From Enterococcus innesii (GTDB lineage Bacteria > Bacillota > Bacilli > Lactobacillales > Enterococcaceae): DNA of 64,000 nt. The DNA lies in NCBI GenBank assembly GCA_018982785.1, contig JAHHEN010000001.1, positions 62,001-126,000 on the forward strand, written 5' to 3'. The notes below the pieces were generated by a model. The model saw only the letters and a program-made list of their open reading frames with translations. It had not been told where the DNA came from and did no database searches. Positions 8,854-18,130 of the stretch are shown here, piece by piece; position 1 is the stretch's first letter; each line of letters opens with the position of its first letter. The position numbers were made by a program, and so were the translations under genes.

Positions 8854-9761
8854 GTGAGCACGACACGCCTGTTCGGCCTTATCTACCACCTGTTGAATCA
8901 TGAAAAAGCAACGACATCTGAATTAGCCAAACAATTTGAAGTCTCGACTCGCACCATCACCAGAGATATCAATACCCTAAGCAGTATTGGTGTGCCCATC
9001 TATACCGAAACGGGTCGAAATGGCGGCGTTTATCTGTTAAGCAGTTTTGTGTTGGATAAAGTGTTATTATCAGAGGAAGAACGAAAAAACCTACTTTTGG
9101 CGTTGAAAGGGATTCGCCAGCTAACGCCACAGATCAGCGGAGAATCATTGGCAAAACTACAATCCTTGTTCCAGCAAAACGATACAGACTGGCTAGAAGT
9201 TGATTTTTCCACTTGGCATCGGCGAGAAAATGGCAACGACACGTTTGATTTATTAAAAAAGAGTATTTTAACGAACCACGTGATCACCTTTGACTATATC
9301 AGTAAACAGGGACCGCAAAAACGCGTCTGTCAGCCTTACAAACTGCTTTTTCGTTCGCAAGCATGGTATCTGCAAGCCTTCGACCAGCAAAAGAATGCCT
9401 TTCGGACATTTAAAATCAGCCGTATGAGTCAGGTCCACGTCACTGAACAGCATTTTTTCCGGTCACTGCGCCTAATTCTGCCATTGAATTGACTGTTGAC
9501 ACCTATCCCGCTCGTCTATTCTTTCAAGCCGACGTTCTTTATCGGGTATATGATGAGTTCGATCATCAGGATATTACTTTGACGGAGGAAGGCACTGCTG
9601 TGGTTACCGTTGAGTTACCCGAGGAAAGCTGGGTGGTGCCCTATTTGTTCTCTTTTGGAAAAAGCCTGCGTATTTTAAGTCCCCCTCGACTAAAGAATCG
9701 TTACCAAGAAGAAGTTGCTGCGATTTATGCCAATTTGTCTAAGAACGAGGGTGCGAACTGA
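8854..9761 (+). pseudogene. YafY-type HTH/WYL-domain transcriptional regulator, frameshifted
   Basis: The start is a GTG at 8854 with AAAAGGAG ten bases upstream. Residues 1-60 form a winged helix (TTSELAKQFEVSTRTITRDINTLS), followed by the WYL domain (ITFDYISKQGPQKRVCQPYKLLFRSQAWYLQAFD in short pieces). The frame closes at 9492; one extra base in the T6 run at 9453-9458 joins HFF to PVTAPNSAIELTVDT and the C-terminal extension. The restored protein is about 302 residues, normal for the family. WYL regulators sense ligands, sometimes nucleic acids. The divergent GyrI-like gene is the likely target. Confidence 0.8.
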
Positions 9762-9802
9762 TTTTTTAAGAAAAGGATCCCTAGTTGAAAGGAGTGTTTG
9801 AT

Positions 9803-10320
9803 TTGAAAGAAGTGATCGTAGACTATGGCGGGGTTTCGCTAGCCCGCCTTTGCCAGCAGTTGGAAGAACAGCAGATTCACTTAAACGCGTATGGCAACCA
9901 GCTCTTGCGCCATCCCCATCTCTCCCTCAGTGCTGATAAACAGCGTGCTACTTGTGTGATTGTTTCCCTTAAAGAACTGGGACTCACACAAGGTGGCTCG
10001 TTGACGGAGATTTTGCAGCTGCATTTTCTTATGGATTGACCGATTGTACCTTGGAAATGGCCTTGCACTTTCGCCTCGGCTATCGTCAACTGACAAATAG
10101 TACCGGACTGAAATCCCAAGGAAAAGCGCCAGCTGCCGCAATCACGATCGCTTCTATGCCTTTGGAGAAAACCGACGATTTCCCCAAAGGATTCTACATT
10201 CGCCGCATCGATGGTTGTGACTGGTTGCGAGGCTATACTTGCGATGCACGCCACCAATTTTCCCCGGATGACCTATTTTTGTTTAAACGACGAGACCCGT
10301 TGTCAGAGACCTTCATCTGA
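9803..10320 (+). pseudogene. Protein of unknown function, frameshifted
   Basis: The start is taken as TTG at 9803, seven bases after AAAGGAG. The frame ends at 10039. One added T in the T4 run at 10011-10014 continues it as AAFSYGLTDCTLEMALHF into the second part, giving about 172 residues. Visible features include GYRQLTNSTGLKSQGKAP and GFYIRRIDGCDWLRGY. There is no signal peptide or membrane helix. It starts 41 bases after the WYL regulator in the same direction and may be co-transcribed. I do not recognise the family. Confidence 0.55.
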
Positions 10321-10418
10321 AGGGGAAACAAATAGTTACCAATCAAACGTCCCAATTTCCCCTTACTACAATCATTCTGCAGGATAGGGAGGACCCAAAA
10401 GGACGAAAGGAGAAACAG

Positions 10419-10880
10419 ATGAACTTAATCCCAATGAAAGACAGCGACTATGCTGCCTACTTAGCCAACGCTGTTTTCGAATACGCCAATGACAAAGTCC
10501 AAGCAGGCACATGGGCCAAAGACGAGGCCCTCACCCTAGCCAAAGAGAGTTTTGCTTCTTTGCTTCCTCAAGGACCTGCTACCGAGAACAATCACTTGTT
10601 TTCCTTATTACCAGCTGATTTTAGTGAACCGATCGGAGTGATTTGGGTCAACACAGCTGCCCAGAAAGCCTTCATCTATGACTTTATTATCGAGGAAGAC
10701 CAGCGAGGAAAAGGCTATGGTACCAAAGCCTTACAGGCTTTGGAAAAGTGGGCGGTCCAGCAAGGCATCACTGAGATCGGCTTGCACGTTTTTGCCCATA
10801 ATCAATCTGCGTATCAGCTATACAAAAAAATGGGCTATCTGGAAACAGATATTACGATGGTTCGACGCTTAGCTGAATGA
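10419..10880 (+). CDS. GNAT family N-acetyltransferase
   Basis: A 153-residue protein with the acetyl-CoA pyrophosphate loop QRGKGYGTKAL near residue 95 and the usual C-terminal strand (AYQLYKKMGYLETD). The start has AAAGGAGAAACAG. The N terminus (YAAYLANAVFEYANDKVQAGTW) is common to GNATs annotated as acting on small amines or antibiotics, but the substrate cannot be read. It is followed by a strong terminator. Confidence 0.85.
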   Translation: MNLIPMKDSDYAAYLANAVFEYANDKVQAGTWAKDEALTLAKESFASLLPQGPATENNHLFSLLPADFSEPIGVIWVNTAAQKAFIYDFIIEEDQRGKGYGTKALQALEKWAVQQGITEIGLHVFAHNQSAYQLYKKMGYLETDITMVRRLAE

Positions 10881-10943
10881 GTGGTGTTGAATGGGCCCGA
10901 TCATTAGAACAAAAAAATTGATTGATCAGTGCCGGAGCCAAAC

Positions 10944-10978
10944 AAAAAGAAACGACAGAAAATCGTCGTTTCTTTTTT
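10944..10978 (+). terminator. Terminator after the GNAT gene
   Basis: AAAGAAACGAC/GTCGTTTCTTT stem followed by T6; it can serve both the GNAT gene and the convergent methyltransferase. Confidence 0.8.
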
Positions 10979-11000
10979 CTATTTACAGAAAACCACTCTT

Positions 11001-11842
11001 TCAGATAGGGAATGGTTTTTTCAGTAGCATCGCCATTGTCGAGCCTTCTTCGCTATAAGGACTGCCTTTGACATCACCGAATATCTCACAAATATCAAAA
11101 CCGGCAACCCTAGCTTCTTTTATCAATGCATCTTTTGCAAAATAGGTCGTCCATAAATAATAATTTGTGACCTCATCTTCTGATAAAATCGTTGTTTGCT
11201 CCAGCAAGACGTGATCAGGATATTTCCATCGTTGATTCAGCACATGATGGGGCTCCCCCCGCCAAAACCCTTCTGATTCTTTACTTTCCCAGGTCTGCTC
11301 TTCATTAAGCGTTAAAAACTGTGCAATCGTAAATACATCGAACAAAAATTTGCCCCCGGTTTTAGATGCGCCAGCACATTTTTTAGCAGTAGTTTGCGTT
11401 CCTCTGGATTTAAGGCACCATAGTCGCAATAAATCAAGGTAATAAAATCAAATTGCTGAGGTAACGCCATCTCCAAATAATTATCAAATAGATAGGTAAT
11501 ATTTAATTGCTGCTTACTCGCGGAATCTCTCGCATAGGCGATGGACCTTCTGGAGTAATCAACCCCTGTCACTTCATAGCCCAGCGCTGCAAATTTTTCC
11601 GCATAGATCCCTGGCCCACAACCGATATCAAGAAGTTGCGTCTGTTTTTCTGGCGGCACAAGGCGACTGATCCATCGAACGGATTCGTCGATAAAGTCAA
11701 CCTTTCTACTCGCTCCCTCAAAATCAGGATCCAAATGAGCCTTTAACATTTGCTTGGAAATATACGCATCGTCCCAAAACGCCTCTGCCATTTTTTTATA
11801 GAGCGGTGGCCGCTCGATTGCTTTTCTCAATTCTTGGTACAT
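11001..11842 (-). pseudogene. Class I SAM-dependent methyltransferase, frameshifted
   Basis: The start is ATG at 11842 with GAAAGGGGA upstream. Motif I is clear (LLDIGCGPGIYAEKFA), followed by VTGVDYSRRSIAYA and the motif IV region DFITLIYCDYGAL. The frame breaks at HLKPG; one extra base in the C5 run at 11353-11357 gives HLKPGGKFLFDVFTIAQF and continues to the stop at 11001. The restored protein is about 280 residues and resembles Methyltransf_25 enzymes of unknown substrate. Confidence 0.75.
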
Positions 11843-11874
11843 CTTCTTTTCCCCTTTCAAAATAATTGAAAAAC

Positions 11875-11904
11875 AAAAAAGACCGCAGATTTCACTCTGC
11901 GGTC
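11875..11904 (-). terminator. Rho-independent terminator
   Basis: GACCGCAGA/TCTGCGGTC stem with T6 on the minus strand. It lies upstream of the methyltransferase start and would end leftward transcription from the GyrI-like remnant region. Confidence 0.7.
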
Positions 11905-11933
11905 AACCTTCAAACGATGAAGATCAAAAAGCG

Positions 11934-12021
11934 AAGAGTAAAATAAAATCAATGATAGACACTTCAAATAAAACTGCATGCAGTCAATTTTTTGCCTATG
12001 AAATTGATTTTATTTACTCTT
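11934..12021. repeat. Inverted-repeat element with central palindrome
   Basis: AAGAGTAAAATAAAATCAAT (11934-11953) is nearly the reverse complement of 12003-12021. The perfect 12-bp palindrome ACTGCATGCAGT sits between them at 11973-11984. It could be a cruciform, a remnant of a small mobile element or a regulatory structure. Confidence 0.4.
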
Positions 12022-12230
12022 TTCCAGTCCTACCCCTGTTAACGAAGGAATAACAGCAGATAGGCCGGAGCCATCACCTTTTTCTCTTGTTTTTCTGCTT
12101 TTAGTTTAGAAGGAGCCAGTCGATTTGTCAATGGGAATTGACTGTAGACGCTCGATTAAACGATGGTCTTGCCGAAATTCACACCTTACTGGGGAGAAAT
12201 TTTGCAAGAACGCTGAATGTTTACTTCCCT

Positions 12231-12452
12231 TCACCTGCTGATTTTTTCAACAGGAAGCTGGATCTCAGTCAGCCATTCCTCTTCACTTTCTTTATTCCAA
12301 ATACCATCAATATAGCTTTCACGAAAAGGCCCTGTGATTCGATAACCGTTATTTTCAGCAAACTGGATCACTGCAGCATAGGCTTTCGGAAACTCAGTGT
12401 AGGCTCCTTTATGGACCGTGCAAACTGCCTCTGGTACTTCTTCTATCTGCAT
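12231..12452 (-). pseudogene. C-terminal remnant of a MerR/BltR-type regulator (GyrI-like domain)
   Basis: The 73-residue ORF aligns by eye with the last 72 residues of the MerR regulator at 42722-43540: VCTVHKGAY versus ACTMVYGAF, and WLTEIQLPVEK versus YLTEIQIPLIK. Only this end of the effector-binding domain is present. There is no ribosome site before the ATG and no helix-turn-helix upstream, so it looks like a truncated leftover and not a working gene. Confidence 0.6.
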
Positions 12453-12557
12453 TTAAATCACAATTAACTATTTTTAATTTCTAAGCTTGTTTTTTTCTTC
12501 TATCTCCACTATATTTGTGGGTAAACCAGTTATTTCTATGTAGAAAGGACGTTTCCC

Positions 12558-13049
12558 TTGAATTATCCCTTATTAAATGAACAAATGCCGCAAACCATCA
12601 TCCGTGTTTGGCGGTTACGGACAATTACTTCACTGATCATTTTCAGTTTACTTTTCGCTGCTTCTTTTTGGTTTTTATCCATGCAAAACTGGCTGCATTT
12701 CTGGGTGATCGCCCTTTGGTCAAGCGTATTGGCGCTGACTTTGATCAGCCATCTGCTTTCTTTTGTGCTGATGAGCTACCGTTACAAATTCCATCGCTAC
12801 GAGATCCAAGAAAATGATATCGCCATTCAACGTGGCTATCTATTTCGCAGCACCATGTATATTCCGATCCGCCGAATCCAGCATATCGAAACAGACCAAG
12901 GGATCTTTTTGCGAAAATACTCCTTAGTCTCCTTACAGATCCATACGGCTGCCACCAACCACACCATTGAAGGCCTACCAGTGGCGCAAGCCGAACGCTT
13001 GCGAGAAACCATTATGACTTTAGTTGAGGTGGTCAAAGATGATCTATGA
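12558..13049 (+). CDS. ydbS: PH domain-containing membrane protein (YdbS-like)
   Basis: A 163-residue protein starting at TTG 12558 with AAAGGAC nine bases upstream. Two membrane helices (about residues 20-65) precede a bacterial PH domain bPH2/DUF304 (YEIQENDIAIQRGYLFRSTMYIPIRRIQHIE in short pieces). It overlaps the next gene by 11 bases, and the pair matches the ydbS-ydbT arrangement of Firmicutes. Work on Bacillus links this pair to resistance to certain bacteriocins; here the role is inference. Confidence 0.85.
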   Translation: MNYPLLNEQMPQTIIRVWRLRTITSLIIFSLLFAASFWFLSMQNWLHFWVIALWSSVLALTLISHLLSFVLMSYRYKFHRYEIQENDIAIQRGYLFRSTMYIPIRRIQHIETDQGIFLRKYSLVSLQIHTAATNHTIEGLPVAQAERLRETIMTLVEVVKDDL

Positions 13050-14508
13050 AAAACAACGACTGCCGTTGCTGTGTATCGGTCTTTATTGGTTCAAAAATTG
13101 CAAAAATTTTCTGGTACTAGCATTTCTGCTTGTATTCAAATTATTCAACGACGCCCCTTCTTTGCCGATGATTCTGGGCGGCATTCTGCTATTTTTACTG
13201 GTCTGTCTGATTTTTGCGGTACTGTCTTACACCCGCTTTACCTTTCAAATCGATCAAACAAGTGTGCTAGTCAACAAAGGACTCTTTATCCAAAAACAAA
13301 CGATTTTGCCGTTTGAACGCATTCAAACGATTCAAGAGAATCATTACTTTTATTTACGTCCGTTTAAACTAGCTGAAGTGAAGTTGGAAAGCGCCGCAAG
13401 TTCGAGTGGCGAAGCCGAAATTCTTTTCCCAGCGTTGCCGCTGGCTCTCATTGCCTCCATCGAAGCGTCAAAAAAAGCGGCTGCGACACCACAAGAGCCG
13501 ACTGCCCAAGCAGCTAGTGGAGAAGAACCAACCAATAATTACGCTACTGTTTTTTCGGGTGAGGAAACAGCAAATCCGCCGTTAGAAACATTCACTTTGA
13601 AATTCAAGGAGATTTTCTTGTTTTCTATCACTGATTTTTCTGTTTTCACCTTGGTTCTAGTCATCGGCTACAACGTGATCGACAACATTCCCAATCTCTT
13701 TACCTATGCATCGGATTTGCAGCAACTCGGCCTTTTATTTGGTGCTGCGCTTTTGCTGGGGCTGCTGATTTTGTTTTTCTTCCTTGCGATCGCTAGAAAT
13801 CTTTTCCGCTATTATGGCTTTACGGTGGAAACGAACCAGCAACAGCTGCTGATCACACAAGGCTTGTTTTCTAAACGACACCAAACGATTCCCCTCGCTA
13901 GGATCCAAGGGCTAAGTGTCGAACAAAATCTTTATCGCCGAATCTTTCATCTAAGCTCCGTCAAGTTACTGCTGGCTGCTGGCAGTTCTTCAGAAAGCGA
14001 TGATACGGTCTATCTGTTCCCCATTTTGAAAGAGGCGCAGCTGACCGAAACATTGACCCGCTTTTTACCCGAATGGTCGTTTCAACAAACCGCTCTAGTG
14101 AAAAATCCGCGACCCAACTTTTGGTACTTCTGCCGTTGGCCGCTGCTGATCGGACTGCTTGCTGTAGGAATCTCCGCCTTCTTTTTCTGGTGGTTAGCGC
14201 TGATTTTCTTCGTGTTCTTTGGCTCCTTCGTGTTATCAAGCATCTGGCGGGGCAAAATACAAGGCTATCAATTTTTAGACAACCACGTATTATTGTGTCA
14301 AACGATTCGCGGCTTAACAAAGGTGACCGCTTATCTGAAGAAAAATAAAATCCAAGATTTCACCGTCACCACGACGTATTGGCAGCACAAAAAAGGGCTT
14401 GGCAAGTCACAGCTGACCATCAAAACCGAAGATACTCTCACCGAAAGTAAGCTGTTCTACTTTCCATTAACTGAAGCAGAAAAGTTACGGCGCTGGTTTT
14501 TGTCTTAG
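13039..14508 (+). CDS. ydbT: PH domain-containing membrane protein (YdbT-like)
   Basis: The ATG at 13039 has AGGTGG six bases upstream and overlaps the end of ydbS. The roughly 489-residue protein repeats the pattern membrane hairpin then bPH2/DUF304 domain: FQIDQTSVLVNKGLFIQKQTILPFERIQTI near residues 70-100, YGFTVETNQQQLLITQGLFSKRHQTIPLARIQGL near 265-300, and a third, weaker copy near the C terminus. An Ala/Glu-rich linker lies at about residues 140-175. Translation is coupled to ydbS, which suggests a membrane complex. Confidence 0.85.
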   Translation: MIYEKQRLPLLCIGLYWFKNCKNFLVLAFLLVFKLFNDAPSLPMILGGILLFLLVCLIFAVLSYTRFTFQIDQTSVLVNKGLFIQKQTILPFERIQTIQENHYFYLRPFKLAEVKLESAASSSGEAEILFPALPLALIASIEASKKAAATPQEPTAQAASGEEPTNNYATVFSGEETANPPLETFTLKFKEIFLFSITDFSVFTLVLVIGYNVIDNIPNLFTYASDLQQLGLLFGAALLLGLLILFFFLAIARNLFRYYGFTVETNQQQLLITQGLFSKRHQTIPLARIQGLSVEQNLYRRIFHLSSVKLLLAAGSSSESDDTVYLFPILKEAQLTETLTRFLPEWSFQQTALVKNPRPNFWYFCRWPLLIGLLAVGISAFFFWWLALIFFVFFGSFVLSSIWRGKIQGYQFLDNHVLLCQTIRGLTKVTAYLKKNKIQDFTVTTTYWQHKKGLGKSQLTIKTEDTLTESKLFYFPLTEAEKLRRWFLS

Positions 14509-14516
14509 TTCACAAA

Positions 14517-14560
14517 AAAAACGTCAAACAGCAGGACTTACGCGCTGTTTGACGTTTTTT
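14517..14560 (+). terminator. Terminator of ydbS-ydbT
   Basis: AAAACGTCAAACAGC/GCTGTTTGACGTTTTTT, a strong 15-bp stem with a T run right after the stop codon. Confidence 0.85.
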
Positions 14561-14580
14561 CGCAAGACCTGAAAGGAATG

Positions 14581-14622
14581 AAAAGGAAGCATCAACCATT
14601 GATTCGTTGATGCTTCCTTTTT
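14581..14622 (-). terminator. Terminator of the PTS-transketolase operon
   Basis: GGAAGCATCAAC/GTTGATGCTTCC perfect 12-bp stem flanked by A and T runs, immediately after the restored transketolase stop codon. Confidence 0.8.
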
Positions 14623-15584
14623 CTATCCCCTGTCCTTACCCTCGACGATTTGCTGCTTGATTGAAGCAGCATCTAAGCCATATTCTTTTTGCAGGAAGTC
14701 GGGTGTGCCGACTTGGCCAAATCGTTCATTGACACCAATACGTTTTAAGGGGACAGTACTGCCAGTTTCAGCAAGCACTTCGGCGACGGCACTCCTAGTC
14801 CACCGGTGATAGAATGATTTTCGATGGTGATGACTTGCCGTTTCCCCTGAACTTCACGGATGATCATTTCTTTATCGATCGGTTTGATGGTAAACATATC
14901 GATCACTTCACAGCTGATTCCTACTTCTGCTAATTCTTCTGCCACTTGCAGTGTTTCAGAAACCAATTGGCCGCAGGCAATCAACAACAGTTCATCGCCT
15001 GGTCTTAAAATATTGCCTTTTCCTAGTTCAAAGGTCGAGCCTTTTTCATAAATTGTCGGAACCGCTTTCCGATTGCCTCGTACGTAATGAATGCCTGATA
15101 ATTGGCTAAAGGTTTTTATGATCCACGCCATTTGGACTTCATCCGCTGCATCGCAGACGATCGACTGGGGAATCATTCGCATCAAAGCCACATCTTCCCA
15201 TGTCGTATGGGTGCCGCCGTTGTGCCCGACTGCAAACCCTGGATCAGAACCGTAAATATTGATCGTATTGCCGCCATAGCCGCCAGAAATAAACAGCTGA
15301 TCGAATACCCGGCGCGTTGCAAATGGCCCAAAAGTGTGGATAAAAGGTGTATAGCCAGTTAAACACAAGCCAGCAGCGACGCCAACCATATTGGCTTCCG
15401 CGATCCCCATGTTGATAAAGCGTTGGGGATGTTTGTTGGCAATCGCTGTCCAGCCGCTGGCAGAGCCAAGGTCGGCATCCAACGCAACTAGCTGGTTATT
15501 TTCATCCATGAGTTCCACCAATGTGTCAACGACACATGTTCTCAGCTCTTTACCAGCAGCAGTGGTTTTGCTTAATGTAAACAT
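14623..15584 (-). pseudogene. Transketolase C-terminal subunit, frameshifted near the end
   Basis: This gene encodes the pyrimidine-binding plus C-terminal half of a split transketolase (LGSASGWTAIANKHPQRFINMGIAEANMVGVAAG in pieces; E in the GIAEANM motif activates thiamine diphosphate). As given, the frame ends at 14745 after HSITGGLG. One base added near 14792-14796 restores SAVAEVLAETGSTVPLKRIGVNERFGQVGTPDFL and ends at 14623, giving about 320 residues, the family norm. It starts four bases after the N-terminal subunit gene. The pair transfers two-carbon ketol units in pentose metabolism, and here it follows an ascorbate-type PTS. Confidence 0.85.
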
Positions 15585-15587
15585 GCC

Positions 15588-16445
15588 TTAGCGTCCTCCT
15601 TCGATTTTTATCGTCAACTCTTTGATTGCCGCTTCTGCCGCTTGATTGATTTCATCCGTGGTAAACTTCACGGAGTGATTGGCATCTAGTTCTTCAAAGA
15701 AAGGAACGCCTTGCCCTTTTACGCTGTCCAAGACAATGCAAACCGCTTGGTCTTCGATTGCTTTGCAACGCTCGATTGCCTCATCAATGGCTTGCATGTC
15801 TGCCCCTGGAACTTTCTCTGTATAAAAGCCAAAAGCAGTCATCTTCTGCTGGATGTCAAAGGGATCAAGAATGTCTTTGGTTGGCCCATCTAGCTGTTTT
15901 TTATTGTCATCAATAATGACGATACAGTGATTCAGTTTGAAGTGGGCAATGTATTGGAAGGCTTCCCAGCACTGTCCTTCATTTAGTTCGCCATCTCCGA
16001 CGATCAAATAAACAAAATTGTCCTTGCCTGCCAAGCGCAGACCCGTCGCGATCCCGGCAGCCATGGAAGTCCCCTGCCCCAGTGAACCTGTGGTGGCATC
16101 AACCCCCGGCGTTTTCCAGCGATCCGGATGGGAAGGCAGTCTCGTGCCGCCCTCATTGATCGTCCATAACCACGACCGATCAAAATAGCCCGTATTTGCT
16201 AATGCACTATACAGTGCGGCGCCAGCATGTCCTTTTGATAAAACGAGTCGGTCACGATCCGCCCACTGTGGATCTTGTGGATTAACCCGCAGCTGTTTGC
16301 CGTACAAAACGGCCAATAATTCAACAATTGAAAAGGAACCGCCCAGATGGCCTTGCCCCATTTTCTTGATGCTGCAAAGGGTATCTAAACGAATCTTTGC
16401 CGCTAATCTTTCGAGTTCGTGGTATTCTTGTTCACTGATTGCCAC
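15588..16445 (-). CDS. Transketolase N-terminal subunit
   Basis: A 285-residue thiamine-diphosphate-binding half of a split transketolase. Visible are GHLGGSFSIVELLAVLYG, DRLVLSKGHAGAALY, the catalytic-region histidines, TGSLGQGTSMAAGIATG, and the ThDP motif GDGELNEGQCWEA. It has the length expected of the A subunit. It lies between the IIC gene and the C-terminal subunit gene, so the imported sugar probably enters the pentose-phosphate route as a pentulose phosphate; that last step is inference. Confidence 0.92.
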   Translation of the reverse strand: MAISEQEYHELERLAAKIRLDTLCSIKKMGQGHLGGSFSIVELLAVLYGKQLRVNPQDPQWADRDRLVLSKGHAGAALYSALANTGYFDRSWLWTINEGGTRLPSHPDRWKTPGVDATTGSLGQGTSMAAGIATGLRLAGKDNFVYLIVGDGELNEGQCWEAFQYIAHFKLNHCIVIIDDNKKQLDGPTKDILDPFDIQQKMTAFGFYTEKVPGADMQAIDEAIERCKAIEDQAVCIVLDSVKGQGVPFFEELDANHSVKFTTDEINQAAEAAIKELTIKIEGGR

Positions 16446-16467
16446 TATTTATCCCTCCATCCTCTAT

Positions 16468-17832
16468 TTATTCAGAAACAGATTTTGCCCGGCTGTTTTT
16501 CTTGAAAATCGTCAATCCGATCAAGACCGCGACTACCGCAATTATCCCTGAGAAGATGGCGATTTGACCGCCCATATTGGCTAAGTTTCCTAGGAAGATC
16601 CCTGCAACTCCATAGTCGGTATCAGAGAAAGTTGATCCTTGGAACCCAAGATCCCCCATGACTGGCATCAACAAGATCGGCATGAAGCTGATAATGATCC
16701 CATGAATAAAGGACCCAATCACGGCGCCTCGCACACCACCCGTTGCATTGCCGTAAACACCTGCCGTTGCGCCACAGAAGAAATGGGGCACGACACCTGG
16801 AATAATAACGGTTGTTCCTGTGAAGACCATGATGATCAAACTAACGATTCCACCGACAAAGCTGGTTAGAAAACCAATCAGAACAGCATTTGGCGCATAA
16901 GGAAAGACGATAGGGCAATCCAATGCAGGAATCGCATTAGGAACAAGCTTTTCGGAAATCCCTTTAAAGGCTGGTACGATCTCTGCCAAAATCAGACGGA
17001 CACCAGCTAAAATCACAAAGACACCAGCGGCAAACGAACCAGCTTGCTGCAACGAATAAATGATCGAGTTCGTGCCATTGCTAAGATTTTCTGTAATAAA
17101 TTCACTCCCAGCAAAAATTGCTACGATCACGTATACAATAGCCATCGTAATCGTGATACTAACAGTAGAGTCCCGCAAGAAAGACAGGCCTTTCGGAAAA
17201 TTGATATCTTCTGTAGATTTTTCTTTATTGCCGACGTATTTCCCAATCAATCCGCTCAATGCATAGCCGAAGTTCCCCGTATGCCCCAATGCGACGGAAT
17301 CATTTTTGGTAATTTCTCGGGTAAACGGCTGTGCGATCGCTGGGAAAATCGTGTTACAAATCCCTAACGCCAAGCCGCCAAATAAAACTAGATTAAAGGT
17401 GTTCATTCCAGTAACGCTCAAAATTACCGCAATCATGCAAGCCATATACAACGTGGCATGCCCAGTCAAATAAATGTATTTAAAGCGAGTGATACGGGCA
17501 ATCAAAATATTGAAGGCCATGCCGGCTAACATAATAAGTGCGGTATACGTGCCGTAAGTCGTCAAAGCCAGCGCAACGATCGCTTCGTTATTAGGGACGA
17601 CCCCTTGCATGTTAAAGGCTGCTTGGAACATCTCCCCAAATGGCGCCAGAGAGCTTTCGATCACCCCAGCCCCGGCAGTGACCACGAGAAACCCAACAAA
17701 GGTTTTGATGCCCCCTTTGACGATCGTGGCAATGTCTTTTTTCTGCAGCAGATTCCCCAAAACGGCGATCAGCGCAACTAAGATCGCTGGGGTACTCGCG
17801 ATATCAACAAGAATATCTAAAAATTCGTTCAT
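16468..17832 (-). CDS. PTS ascorbate-family IIC transporter (UlaA/SgaT-like)
   Basis: A 454-residue integral membrane protein of the AG superfamily (L-ascorbate-type PTS IIC), with about eleven helices. Typical stretches are GIKTFVGFLVVTAGAGVIE near the start, LTGHATLYMACMIAV, and GVVPHFFCGATAGVYGNATGG. It forms the membrane channel, with the adjacent IIB supplying phosphate. Similar IICs with split transketolase genes may carry sugars other than ascorbate, and no UlaG/UlaD/UlaE-type genes follow here, so the substrate is open. Confidence 0.9.
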   Translation of the reverse strand: MNEFLDILVDIASTPAILVALIAVLGNLLQKKDIATIVKGGIKTFVGFLVVTAGAGVIESSLAPFGEMFQAAFNMQGVVPNNEAIVALALTTYGTYTALIMLAGMAFNILIARITRFKYIYLTGHATLYMACMIAVILSVTGMNTFNLVLFGGLALGICNTIFPAIAQPFTREITKNDSVALGHTGNFGYALSGLIGKYVGNKEKSTEDINFPKGLSFLRDSTVSITITMAIVYVIVAIFAGSEFITENLSNGTNSIIYSLQQAGSFAAGVFVILAGVRLILAEIVPAFKGISEKLVPNAIPALDCPIVFPYAPNAVLIGFLTSFVGGIVSLIIMVFTGTTVIIPGVVPHFFCGATAGVYGNATGGVRGAVIGSFIHGIIISFMPILLMPVMGDLGFQGSTFSDTDYGVAGIFLGNLANMGGQIAIFSGIIAVVAVLIGLTIFKKNSRAKSVSE

Positions 17833-17848
17833 GACTGTCTACTCCTTT

Positions 17849-18130
17849 TTATAGTAATCCTTTTTCCTGACAAACTGCTTGAACCTTTTGCTTCAATTCA
17901 TCGAGATCGATAATACTGGCTAACACCACGATCTCACCTAGATGCTGCGCACTATCGGCTAAATCGCAACCAACGAAGAAAACATCCGCCATATCGGGTG
18001 CGGCACTTCCTAAATCATAATGGGAGACTTCCACACCTGAGACACCCAATTCATTTAATACAGAATTGATATTCATCTCCACCATAAAACTTGATCCTAA
18101 TCCTGATCCACACACTGCTGCAAATTTCAT
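17849..18130 (-). CDS. PTS ascorbate-type IIB component
   Basis: A 93-residue IIB protein with the phosphorylated cysteine in the P-loop AAVCGSGLGSSFMVEMNI near residue 7 and a compact alpha/beta fold (MADVFFVGCDLADS). It would pass phosphate from the IIA domain fused to the upstream regulator to the sugar at IIC. Its start overlaps the regulator's stop by four bases and it precedes IIC by 16 bases, so the genes form one operon. Confidence 0.9.
   Translation of the reverse strand: MKFAAVCGSGLGSSFMVEMNINSVLNELGVSGVEVSHYDLGSAAPDMADVFFVGCDLADSAQHLGEIVVLASIIDLDELKQKVQAVCQEKGLL

Larger units (their letters stand above)
11843..12230. other. Intergenic stretch
   Basis: It holds only the terminator and the inverted-repeat element; no coding region is supported. 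Confidence 0.5.

Noticed and set aside
12138-12467. 109-residue plus-strand ORF
   Set aside because: It is the antisense shadow of the GyrI-like remnant and has no start signals.
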